Below the pieces are notes generated by a model that searched no databases, was not told where the DNA came from, and was given only the letters and a program-made list of their open reading frames with translations. Below are positions 1-10,801 of a stretch of 64,000 bases of DNA, in pieces; positions within the stretch are counted from its first letter, which is position 1, and each line of letters begins with the position of its first letter. A program made the position numbers and the translations under genes. The DNA comes from Augochlora pura (lineage: Eukaryota; Arthropoda; Insecta; Hymenoptera; Halictidae): NCBI RefSeq assembly GCF_028453695.1, contig NC_135774.1, forward strand, positions 19,592,001 to 19,656,000. Reading direction: 5' to 3'.

Positions 1-123
1 TGAGTCTCACGATGAATTTTAATATACATATTTTATATAGTGAGTACAACACATGATAATATCATGGAAATTTCAAAGATGATTTAATATCATCCTGTCA
101 CAAATCACAATTATTTTCATGTG

Positions 124-181
124 TTAGGTTGGAAACTACGAAATGGGCGTCGCAGTTGAACACAAATAGTTTCCAACCTAA
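124..181. mobile_element. Palindromic mini-mariner remnant (58 bp)
   Basis: Perfect 15-bp inverted repeats, TTAGGTTGGAAACTA on the left and TAGTTTCCAACCTAA on the right, enclose 28 bp. Read as mariner ends, the element is GGTTGG...CCAACC flanked on both sides by TA, the mariner target-site duplication. GGTTGG-type termini are typical of insect mariner elements. No transposase remains, so this would be an extreme internal-deletion derivative. The inverted repeat is seen directly; the mariner label is inference from the termini and the flanking TA. Confidence 0.6.
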
Positions 182-3100
182 TATAGTATAGAAGTAAGCT
201 CAAGTGCATCAAATATCTTGTCTGCATTTAATTTACAGAAACATTCCCGATGTCTTCCAAGTGTCGCGAAATACTTTTTTATTTACTGCTATTAAGCTGT
301 AAATTTTATGCATGTATAATAAATACAAATTCATGAAATTTAGATCACTAGAGAATTTAAACAAATTTAAGATTGCTAGAGATATATAGCCAATCTTTAT
401 TTTACATGAAACTCCTCGGTCTAATTATTATCGATCAGAAACTTTTGCAGTTGTTCTTTATCCCAGAAATTTTAAAGTAATTGCATTTGATTTTGCAATT
501 GATTTCGTTTTAGTGTTAAAAATACGTGTTGGAATCCGCAGTAAAATATGTTCCGCTGTAAATTCAACGGACACATTTACAAATACCAGAGCTATCATCA
601 CCTGTCTTAATTCTTGGAAATCTCCTTTACCTCGGCAACGCTCGAGATCTTTTATAACTGTATTTCACTCTTGTTGCAATTTATAACGTGTTTCGCAGTA
701 CGACCAAGTAAAAAGAAACGTGATTAAGCATACCAAATGAACAGCGTGGATAATCAACGACGCCCTTGAGATTTTATACGAAACAGGTGACCAATTATAT
801 TCAAGACGAAAAACAGAAACTCTTTGGTAAACAACTTTTTCATGCGAGGCCGAGCGTGTGCGTTAAAATCTGTGGAAGTAACATGTTTCAGTCTCACGCC
901 AAGGAGGATTATGCGATTGGAAGACGCGTGAAGCTGTGAAAGATGGTGGAGGCGGGAGCGGAGGTTACGGGTGGGAGCAGGAAGAGAAGGCGATGACGGC
1001 GGAGAGGGCTTAATTATCAGCAAAAAGTTCAAACCGGATGGGAATTAAATCGAAGCTGAACGCGATCTTAATCGTTGACGGTTAATCACTCGATTCACAG
1101 CGTGGGAATCGGGAAGTTTCCGAGGTACAAAACTTGCGAATCGTCCAACACCAAGGGTAGACAAAGCGGAACGAAGTGATTGATACCGGGCGAGAAGTTG
1201 GGCGAGTTCGGAATCGTTTAGAAAATTCGCCGGCTAACGAAATTACCGTTCACCCCTGCAGACCCATGGTACGGACGAATAAGGGGATGGTTCGATACTA
1301 CCGAACCCTTTCACAGTTTTACGAAACCAATGCCTATCCGAAAGTTTCCTTCTCTCTGTATCAATGCAGCTGGTACCGTACCAGTCGCGTGCTACTTCTA
1401 CCATCAGGATTGATTTCCGTTGTGGCACATGAGCCCGACTACTCCAATTAATGTTATTTTGGTTTGTTAGGTGGAGCAGGGATCGTCGGACCTCGCCGGA
1501 ATATTTCGCCCGATATATTCGCAAGGGGGCGAATGCGTTACGAAGAAAATTGGATCATTCTGCCTCAAAAAATTACAAAAATCGATTCAGAAAATCTTGT
1601 GTAAAATATGAAATTCTTGTCAGTAGACTGTAAGCGATTGACAGTTTAACACAACCCGATTGTTTCAGGGATGATACCATCTAGCGCCAAAGTTCTAAAG
1701 ATTAATTTTTACGCTAATCAACATTAAGACTTTGTAATTTTATTAAGACAAAGAATTTTGAAGAAGTAATTGATGCTATACAAATTTTATTTGAAAATTT
1801 TATTTAATTCGATAAAATATTTGGCGCGATCGCGAAGGTGTTAGTTATGTTGAAAATCGGTATAATGTAGTTGGTCTAAAGTCAAAATAAGCCACATGAT
1901 TAAAGAGTAAGTAGATCGATTGATCTCTATCCTTTCTCGTAATACGGGAATGACGGCGCTCCGAACTGGGCGCCGCCGCGTCACCGTGGCGCGGCGCGGC
2001 GCGGCCCGGCGCGGCTCGACAGGGCGGAGGGATAAAGCCCTCCCGTGAGATCGTGCTAGCGGAGACCATTGCACACATACCATTCCTGAGTCTCAAGAAA
2101 TTTTCAATCAAACGTTTGGAATGCCCGGGGCTATCTACATCGAATGCCACGACAGGAAATAATGCGTGGTCGCGGCCAACCCCTTTCCACCCCGTCGCTC
2201 GCCGCCTACCAAAGACGTCTGCCTGCCGATCCCGTTGGTAATGCCTCTCGCCGTTCTTGCCGTTCGTGCCGCTGAAGAAAGCACCCTCTTATTCGCGACG
2301 TACCAATAATGGATGTGGGATTAAAGGGGCGCAAAGGTTTACGGATTCGACTCTCGTATATACGGAGTGCAGACACATTTGATTTACGAGCTTGTTCGTG
2401 TTTCTGGATTCTTTTCCACGTCAGCCATCCGCTGCGGGATATAAAGCAGCCGGGGCGCGGGATCCATTTTTGTTTATTCTAGAATTCCAGCAAGACGATG
2501 CGATGGCTGGCTTGCCGCACCAGAAAACGACTTTCGACTCGTGAAAAGCCACCGCCTTTAACCCTCACGATGCACACTTTTTCTTTCGGGTCCCACCACT
2601 ACCCCGCGCGACGGTCTCACCGTAACCTCTTTCCCCAACTGCGCTTATTTCCTTATGGTCGTCATGAAACGCCGCTGTCGGATGAATAAAGTATGGCGAC
2701 AGGTGAGAAAAGTTTCCCGAACTGAAATCCGCGGGCTTTCGCTTGTCTCCTTCCCGTATTTTCCTCGCGAGAAAGTATGACGCCGGCAGGGAATGGAGCC
2801 GGTACGAGGTAGCGCCGTCGCCGTTCCCGACAAATAAACCGCCCTCCTTTCCATCACCCAGTAAATTCGGAAAAACTGAATTAGCGGCACGCATTTGTGG
2901 CACAATTAACCGTCGCGGTACAATTTTCAAGCGGAATAATCGAATTCCGAACGAAATTTCGGATGAATTTCCACGACGAATGTAACGGCCAATGCAAGCG
3001 TGGAATTAGAATTCGGAGTTATAATTGTAGACGTAATAGACAGAATCGCCGAATGAACCGACCTTTGGTCGTAAACGAAGAAATGAGAGATTGCTTTTGC

Positions 3101-6100
3101 TACGTTCGACGATCATGGTTTACTTTTTCATATAATGTGTGATCTTTCTTGTTTTCAAAAATACACAACAATGTTTTGAACATTTTTCGAGACTCCAAAT
3201 TACTTTATTTAATATTCCTTGCAATTATAAATTTTCGAGCCCCAATAGTTGTTGGACACTCTTGTGAGTACTGCTATACCAAAATTGGAGCAAACCACAC
3301 TATTCTAATGAGAATTTATCATGCATCAACATTAATGTACTAAAATGTCTAGTATCTATTAAAATTAATTTACGATAAAGTTATAGTTTATCTTTTCATA
3401 TTTAATGCAATATACATAAATGAAAAAAGTTAATTTTCTGTAGTAACCTCAACGTTTCACATACGCACACAGTAACTTTTAATTATTAAAACCTCTATAA
3501 CTAAGTTTGTCTGCTACATAATGGACTCAATTTAAACCCTAGCTTTTACTAAAAATACCTTGAAATTAAGAAGGAAAATAAAAATATTACGCAACATATT
3601 AGTCAACAGAAAGCGATAGGTACTGTACCAAATGAAACTTAGCAGGAAGAGTAAGTAATTAAATTGACACAGTAGATAATAAATGAATATCCAAGTCATT
3701 TTGAATCGGGCTTCTTTGAAGTCATATAGTCGCGTCAAAAATGAATAATAATGAAAATAATCATATCACATTGGGACTGAAATATTCAGCTAATAAACCG
3801 TATAATTTTAATATTATTTTGAGACCAGGTACTTATGGCACGGAACATATCACCACTTTCGAGTTTATCTTGGCGCATGGTGCGACATTGGTTAGGCGAT
3901 TACATTTAGAAAATCACGAAGCAAGCGTGGTCCGCTAGTGCACTAGATTTCACTGAACGCCCGGGTTTAATTGCGAGAATGTATAGGGCCATCCGTCGTC
4001 AAAGCGATAATAGTATCGATGATAGCGTAATAATCGATCTCTATAGGCCGTGGGTTAATAGAAAATGAAATTGTGGTCCGAATATTATCCCGAGAATTTT
4101 GGATTATCCTCGGCACCGTAATAGAACGCTTATTAGTGTCAGCATATTGTTTCTACCGACAAGCCGCGTTCAAGATTGCCCGATACGTAATTAACGGGAA
4201 AAGTAGCAATAATTGCTATGATTAACTACTCTATTACCAAAATTTACGTAATACGCGGTTAATAACGAAAGTGACGCAACCGCGGTGAACCGTGTCCATA
4301 ATGTAGGTGTGTCAATGCGCGGGTGGTCTGCACGCTACGTGAAAACACCTCATAAATTTTTCAGCTAATTACATTACTGGATGGAGTACAGAGAAAATCA
4401 TTGTCGCTTACTGAGAAGTCAAATGATAATGTCAATGAACGCGAAAAATGAAAAATAATGTAAGATTGTTTTACCGCGAATTATGAGCTCGGTTGGAATG
4501 TACATCGGCGAGTGTAAAAAGACATTTCGGGAGAATGTAGTTTGCGATGCGAGAGACAGAAGATAATTGAATCTAGGTGGATTATTGATCTTAGTTTTGA
4601 ATGTATACGGAGCTTTATAGTTCGCTGTGTAGATCTAACAGAAAAAGACAAACTATTATCAGTTGGGACATTGTAAAATATAATACCAATTTATAAATGT
4701 TTTTTTCTCGTTACTGCTATGGAAGTAAGAGAACATAGTTTCTTCTCAGAGTAAACAATTGTAAGTTTTACAAAAATGTTTATCACACATCGTCTGATAA
4801 AATAGCCCTTTCGTTTAATAAGTAACGCAGTGACGACAAAATGATAAGAATCTCGCTTTTTTGGAATTGGGTATAGGTTTCGCGGAGCCCGTTACATCGC
4901 AGGTTCCCAAAGACAAACTCGACGACAGACTTGGATGCCAAACAGGTCAGGTACAAACACCTCGTCTCAGTGTTAATAACGTTCGCGCCTTTAGAAAGAC
5001 CTTAACTTGAAGGTTCCCCCCTCGAAGTACAAAAGAGAACACGCCGGGCACCAGGGGAAAATTGGGTCTGGTTCCTTTGTAGGGGAACACTTGGAGAATA
5101 CTTAATGGTCGGCTAGGACGCGGGTTTACCCTCGCAGGTGTGACGATCAAAAGTTTCCGCATCGACGTGGCTCATTTACCCCGAGCCATGGCTTTGACGT
5201 TCTCCTCCCGCCTAGAAATTTCATTCCAGAAGACGTTGATGACACTTACATTATTATTCTATGTTTTTCTCCCGCCTTAAAAAAAACACACAGCCGAGGA
5301 CGCCTGTTGTTTGCTAACGCGGCCGTAGCGATGGTGAATCATTACAAGGAGATCGATTGAGTCTAATCGATGAACCATTCCGAAGGAATACATCGCGTTA
5401 ACTCTTGCCTCAGCGTATCTACTCCGCTATACCATAGAGTCTATCGCTAAAATATTCGCACGTCATTTGAAATGTATTATATATGCTTTTAAAAACTGGA
5501 TCGGAATTTTACATTGTTTCGAAATGTTACAGGAACTAATTTACTAGAAAATATTTAAATAAATTTTTGAAGACATAAGTACATATTGGTTCGAATGACG
5601 TAAATCCAGATTTCGTGCAATTATTGGCTACTAGTCGTATCAATTGACTTTGATGAAATTTTCAACGTGTCTTTTCTTATTATATTCTTCCACTCCAACT
5701 AATAACTATAATGGACTAGGATCAAATTTTTAGATTTAAATTTAACAAAAATTTAGGATTAGGATCACTTTATACGATTTTTAACAAGTAATTCTTGCTT
5801 GAAAATATGTTTCGATGATTCTCGTGAACGATGGTGTATCTTCATGTTAAAAATCAATTTTCAAGTCTGAATAAAATATCCGGTTAAAGAGAATACATTC
5901 GAATAATTGTTTTAGTCAGAAACATTTATACGAAACAGTACGAATAGTGCCCAACTCTGATATTCGCCTGACGAAATTCATTGACGAACTTTTCCCAGTG
6001 CCGTGTCACGTAAGTCACAGTGGCAAAATAATGGGCAGTCAATTATACGAGGTCACTGCGGCTTGTTAGTCGGAGAAACGCACGAATTGGTAGACTTTTT

Positions 6101-6555
6101 TACCGACCCGCGCGAAATGATTTATCGCCGACGAGTTTTTAGCTATTTCACCCGTGGAATGACAGCCGGGCTAATTAACTTCGCTATTGTTGCCCTCTAT
6201 CCACGTAGCGGCGAAACTATTATTACTCACGCCATCGTTGCTTCGCGGTAATTAACGAACACAGTCCGAATATCTGACAGGAAAACGGGATGGCATCGTC
6301 GCCATCCTCTTCATCCTCCCTTCGGCTTCCTGGCAAACGTACCCTAATTTAGTGGGCTACATGTAATACGCGAACGCGAAGCTGGTATGAGTCAATTTTA
6401 TCACGTTTCGAGGAATACGTGTTTAGACTGGCTCGGTGGTGGGGGGAGAAATACGATGGCAATTTAATTTTCAAACTACGTATTTTGATTTGTGCCACTT
6501 GTATATTTAAACGGCCGCGTTGCACAATAACGCAGCATTTTGAATAATTAACGGA
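182..6555. other. Non-coding stretch, no supported gene
   Basis: Only short open frames (up to 121 codons) that show no recognisable protein and no paired splice sites. Mostly AT-rich, with GC-richer patches around 1940-2260 and 2440-2900. The densest patch, 1960-2030, is built from GCGGC-like words. Good open length at 2565-2930 on the minus strand coincides with the GC-rich patch and is best explained by few stop codons there. I see no RNA gene or transposon ends in this stretch. Confidence 0.6.
1986..2020. repeat. GC-rich simple repeat (GCGGC-like)
   Basis: A short run of imperfect GCGGC/GCGCG words inside otherwise AT-rich DNA. It produces arginine/proline-rich spurious frames on the minus strand. 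No promoter elements are convincing next to it. Confidence 0.6.
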
Positions 6556-6561
6556 GTTTAC

Positions 6562-6635
6562 CTTCGTACAGGACTCGGCCGTATCTCTTTATTGATCATT
6601 AGAAAGGACGACGTTCGTCGAGATCGTGAACTTAC
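6562..6635 (-). other. Candidate 74-nt recursive-splicing (RS) exon after ratchet point 1
   Basis: On the minus strand the segment between the acceptor at 6636 and a second 5' splice site at 6561 (AAG then GTAAAC) is 74 nt. It begins with GTAAGT, so it can serve as a donor immediately after the acceptor is used. One of the three frames is open across all 24 codons; the other two have stops. RS-exons, known from vertebrate and fly recursive splicing, are defined by such a downstream donor and then removed by re-use of the reconstituted upstream donor. It could instead be an ordinary cassette exon. Existence of both sites is seen; use is inference. Confidence 0.4.
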
Positions 6636-6675
6636 CTGAAACAGAAAAAAATCGTTTTTATTACACGTTAACAGA
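6626..6675 (-). promoter_or_regulatory. Recursive-splicing ratchet point 1 (zero-nucleotide exon), minus strand
   Basis: Read on the minus strand, the tract TTTTTTTCTGTTTCAG (6651 down to 6636) is followed with no intervening base by GTAAGTTC (6635 down to 6628). This is a consensus 3' splice site fused to a consensus 5' splice site. A branch-point-like GTTAAC lies about 30-36 nt upstream at 6667-6672. In flies this architecture marks recursive splicing, where a long intron is removed in steps, each step regenerating a 5' splice site at the junction. No other CAGGTAAG was found with a pyrimidine tract on the plus strand. If correct, a transcript runs right to left through this point. An alternative is a normal exon boundary at one of the two sites. 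Confidence 0.6.
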
Positions 6676-6680
6676 AAATA

Positions 6681-7296
6681 CTACACCAAGAATTATTCTA
6701 AATATTTATAATAGAAATTAAATAATATAAACGTGAAATTTTGCAGTAATAAGTGGTCTGCAAATTTTTATACAAAACAAAGATTGTTTATATCAATTCA
6801 CAGAAACAGAAGCTAGATGGACACCTATTTTTTATTTGAATGATTTTAATAATTCGTCGAATTGTTGAATAGAATTAGGGTTAGAAAAGGATGCGGAGAC
6901 AATGCAGTCCGACCGAATTAGTGACGTTAAGCAATTAAAAAGACTTGCAATTAATCCGCTCTAGAAGTTAGAACAGCAATCCAAGGTACTTTTATAAGAC
7001 ACAGCATGATCTCGGAACTATGTTCTACACGATTCTAAACTGAGAACTCATTTCACGGTTCAAGAATAATTACGATTCCCCGAATCCGTGAACTAAAATA
7101 ATTATTTCTCTGGACAGAGTTCACTCGCTGGAAACTCCGTTGTAAAGGGAAGTTGCCAAATGTGGAATATCATTTTGTTTCTCGCATGTCATTCTTACAA
7201 ATCAGTCGCAACAAATACCAGATTTCTACGGACATTAAGTTATATATTGATTTACGATTCAGTTTAGAACGGTTATCAATTTGGAACGTTAGAAAC
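6681..7296. other. AT-rich non-coding stretch
   Basis: No open frame worth reporting. Around 6750-6780 there is a weak match (GGTCTGCAAATTTTTATAC) to the dispersed GCGGATTTTATGC repeat described elsewhere in the window. Otherwise I see nothing. Confidence 0.5.
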
Positions 7297-7398
7297 AATT
7301 ATTGATATTGAAGTAACCTTACAAAATTACAATTATTGATATTGAAGTAACCTTACAAAATTACAATTATTGATATTGAAGTAACCTTACAAAATTAT
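7297..7398. repeat. 34-bp tandem repeat, three copies
   Basis: Three head-to-tail copies of a 34-bp unit that starts AATTATTGATATTGAAGTAA and ends with ACAAAATTAC (7297-7330, 7331-7364, 7365-7398). Copies 1 and 2 are identical; copy 3 differs at its last base (T for C). A partial fourth start (AATTATTG) follows. There are no spacers, so this is not a CRISPR. Near identity indicates a recent expansion. Confidence 0.95.
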
Positions 7399-8477
7399 AA
7401 TTATTGTTGTGTCAGGTTATGTTAGAAAATTAGAAAGGCTCCTGGACCGTTTATGCTAAATAGATGAATAAATAAAATGACGAACAATGATAATAGGTAA
7501 AGTATGTTCATAAAAAACAAACAAAACCTTGTTTTCATTCTTTCCAATACTTTGATTATACTTTTACTACTTAAGACACGGCTTTATATTATTATATTAT
7601 AAATCGGCTTTCTACCCCAATCGGTAGGCTGTGAATGGGTTATCATGGCAACCAATAATTTATTATCTATTATCGTTTTTACTACTATAAGTTCTATAAT
7701 CTTTTAAATATTAGATACCTTTCGCGATTAATAAAATAAATAATATAAAGATAAGTAAATATAGTTTAATGCTAATGTTTTTTAAAATATAAAAATAGTA
7801 GTATATTAATTTATAATAACAGAAATACATGTTGAATCCTACACTGAAAGGAGTAGTGATGACACAAAATCGAGAAGGAATCGAAATTTTCTAGGTTAGA
7901 AGAGATATCTAGAGTTGCAAAGTTTAAATAATGTATTCAAACGCAACTGGTTAACTTCTCAGGTTTTTCAAAATAGCAGAATAGCATAATTGTGAACTGT
8001 TCCGTATTTGTCGAGTTTTCTCGAGGAATTCGTTGCCTCGAAGAATGTTGTCCTCGCGACCACGTACCCGCGCGACTTTCCTTACTTCCTTAACGAGCGA
8101 CACGACGTAACGATGATTCATACCTGCCGGACGTAACTAAGTGCACCGGGGTTTAATATAATGTGCCGTTAGGGGATTTAAATAATTAGTATAATGAGGT
8201 GAGCGAGGATACCAAACCGACGACACCTCGCGTGCCTGATCCGAAGACGAGGCGCGCGCGGCGGCGTCGGCGTCGACGGTGGCAGCGGCTAGGAGGGGGG
8301 ATGATAGCAAAGTGGAGGGTGTGGGTTAGGTACTCCAATTTCAAACTCTGATATCAAGGCACCGGGAGCCGGTACAGAAAGCACCGAACCAACCAACCGA
8401 CCGTTAGCGAACCTTTCTCGTATTACTAATTAATTATTTGCGGGTTTACACCGCGATGAGAAGAGATTTATGTACAG

Positions 8478-8507
8478 CCCCCCCCCCCCCACCCTCCTCC
8501 TCCTCCC
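8478..8507. repeat. C13 homopolymer followed by (CTC)n
   Basis: Thirteen C at 8478-8490 are followed by ACC and then about five CTC/CCT triplets. This is simple low-complexity sequence; the exact homopolymer length is likely to be assembly-dependent. Confidence 0.85.
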
Positions 8508-9920
8508 GTATCCGAGAATTCCATTTCTTGCCGTTTAAAATCGGTTTTGGATTTAACGGTGTTTGCGGTCCGCGGTCTGGTACGGGAGATAAATGATCTC
8601 ATAATGTGAGGGGAAATGGTTCATCCGTGGAATTTTAAATCAGTTTTGGTTGGGCGTTGCGATGCCTCCCTAATAGTCGCGTGGTTATCCCCGTCGCATC
8701 CTGGATCGATTTGTTCGCGCGACCTATGTATTCATGCTCATGAATATTAATCCGAAGAAATTCGACTCGTTCTTTTCCAAACTAACGTCGCATTTATAGG
8801 GATTCGTTCTATCACCGATCACTTTTACTACAAACGAGACACTCGAATACACGAAACCTCGAAATCCTTTGAAATTGAAAAAGTTTCGAGTTTAACAAAT
8901 GTTCAACAAAACGCTTAACAGTTCACATATAGTCAGTTTAATCAATGATAACGATGCTTCCGATTTTAACGGAACACGATCTGCGCATTATCGAAAATAT
9001 CTAAACCGCGAATCATACGTAATTTTAGAAAGTGCAACGGAACTATAGAAGTAAAAAACAGACACGCGAGCTCCAGACAAACGTCGCGGTATTTTGAGCA
9101 ATGGCTTCCCCAAGTTTAATATACGCGCCAGACGGATGCTATCTGCAAATTTACACTGTCTATCTGTCATTTGTGCGGTGAGCAGGGAGAAATATTGTTT
9201 CGTGTCAGAAACGTTTTCATCTGATGCGAGTCCACGGAAAACTCCGTTGCTTTTCACGCTACATTCCCTTAACTGTGCCATGAGTTTTTGCTTGATTATT
9301 TTCTCGAAATTACACTGTACATTTCTGTTTTCCGTGCGATTTTGCGTTTAGTTTCCGTCGTCGTCGTTGAGCGTGATGCGATAGAGCCATACATCGGGTA
9401 AAACACGGCTGTTGATAGCAGTCGTCTAATAACGTACTGATAAGTATCATTTGCTTGTAGTGAATAGCAAGAAGTCAGAATTAATAAATTAAGTTATGAA
9501 TTATTACATCCAAGGCGCATTTTCTTCTGTGCTTGAACGCGAAGACTTCTCTATAAATAATTTATAGTACAAAGTACATAACATTTAACAATGTGAACAA
9601 CTACTGTCAAGTTGAGTGTAACGAAGGCATTGTTTGTAATATAAATAAATCTGTATGTGTTTGAAACATATTTTACGAGTTGGAAATTATTCCACGTACT
9701 ATTCTAAATTTCTTATTTTTCCTTTTCTTATATTCCTTTGTAAACTTATTCTACAACTCGTCTAAACAAAATATGTTTGCGTAATATATAAATATATTCA
9801 AACAATCGTTAAATTAGAATTAATAGTGGAAAACTGAATTCAGCACATTGTGAATGGAATAGAATATTAAAATGTATAGTATTAGCAATAATAATCAGCT
9901 ATAACAACATAAAAACTGAT

Positions 9921-10030
9921 AATAGAAATAATAAATGAATAGATAAAATGAAGTAATATATAAATAGGTAATAGAAATAATAAATAAATATATAATAAAA
10001 ATAATAAATAAATAGATAAAATGAAATATA
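9921..10030. repeat. Imperfect AT-rich tandem repeat (about 49-bp period)
   Basis: The word AATAGAAATAATAAATGAAT at 9921 recurs with changes at 9970, and a further partial copy ending AATAGATAAAATGAAATAT is seen at 10001-10030. Low complexity, built from AATA and GATA words. The minus-strand frame through it encodes only a Phe/Tyr/Ile/Leu-rich artefact. Confidence 0.6.
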
Positions 10031-10498
10031 TGATAATATCAACATTCGCAATGATAGCATTGATATCATTTTTACTTGAACCCTATTCAACGAAGTTTCA
10101 TGCCAACAACTCTTACCATCGAAAAGTTATTGAAAACTGTCACTATATTTTTTGATCCGGACCACCGCGCGCGGTGGTCGTCTCTCGAGCCGCTCAGAGC
10201 GTAATAGAAACACCGAGTGCCGAGCACCACTGCCAGCATACTGCGTTTTGCCAAATTGTTTCGTTTCTATATTGAAAACAAAACACGATTTGCAGCTATA
10301 TTGAAAACTGCACATGAGAAATAACGAAATTAACAGATTCGTATTTAGCGCGTAAAAACCAACGCGAAATTCGAATTGGAAGTTCAAACTACGAATATGT
10401 GTTTGTCCGCCGCGATTGACGACGACTGACGCGTAAAGGCATAAATAAGTGAAAATAAATTAAAACTTTTATTTCGTGAAGTTGTTATTTACGTATTA

Positions 10499-10801
10499 TA
10501 TAAAATCGGTCACGAAAATATTTGCACGCTCTTTAAATTTTCAAACCAGGAGGCGAAGCGAGTTACCGAGTTCTACAAAATCCAATTTTTAAAGTTTAAT
10601 TATTCATTTAATTAAAAAGGTTACAAAAACATGAGTTTTTTTTTAATTTTCTTGCCATTTTAACCAATTTTAATTTTCGCAACAATTTTTCTAGCGATTG
10701 TTTAGTAAACCAGACCTTATCAAAATTCAAGCCTTTCAATTCGTTGTATTAAAGTTTATTTCGTGTTAAAACGTGTCCGAATATTTTTGTGACCAACTGT
10801 A
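10499..10801. mobile_element. Tc1/mariner-type MITE remnant (about 300 bp)
   Basis: Left end GGTCACGAAAATATTTGCACG (from 10508) pairs with the right end which, reverse-complemented, reads GGTCACAAAAATATTCGGAC preceded by TACAGTT. These inverted ends match the general form of insect Tc1-like termini (TACAGT...GGTCACAAAA.TATT.GGACAC). The right end abuts TA at 10800-10801; the left end is more eroded. The roughly 250-bp interior has no transposase frame, so it is a non-autonomous or internally deleted copy. Inverted ends are seen; the superfamily is inferred. Confidence 0.65.

Larger units (their letters stand above)
7407..10498. other. Non-coding stretch, no supported gene
   Basis: AT-rich flanks with a GC-richer centre around 8030-8340 that includes CG-rich words at 8250-8285. 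A run of 13 C followed by CTC triplets lies at 8478-8510. No open frame shows a recognisable protein; the overlapping frames at 8988-9351 are on opposite strands and look like chance. Confidence 0.55.

Noticed and set aside
2440..2475. TATAAAGC followed by GC-rich DNA
   Set aside because: No initiator at the expected distance and no transcript evidence in sequence.
7297..7398. CRISPR-like direct repeat
   Set aside because: Units are contiguous without spacers; simple tandem repeat in a eukaryotic genome.
7480..7500. Plus-strand ATAG/GTAAAG
   Set aside because: Purine-rich upstream, no pyrimidine tract, so not a ratchet point.
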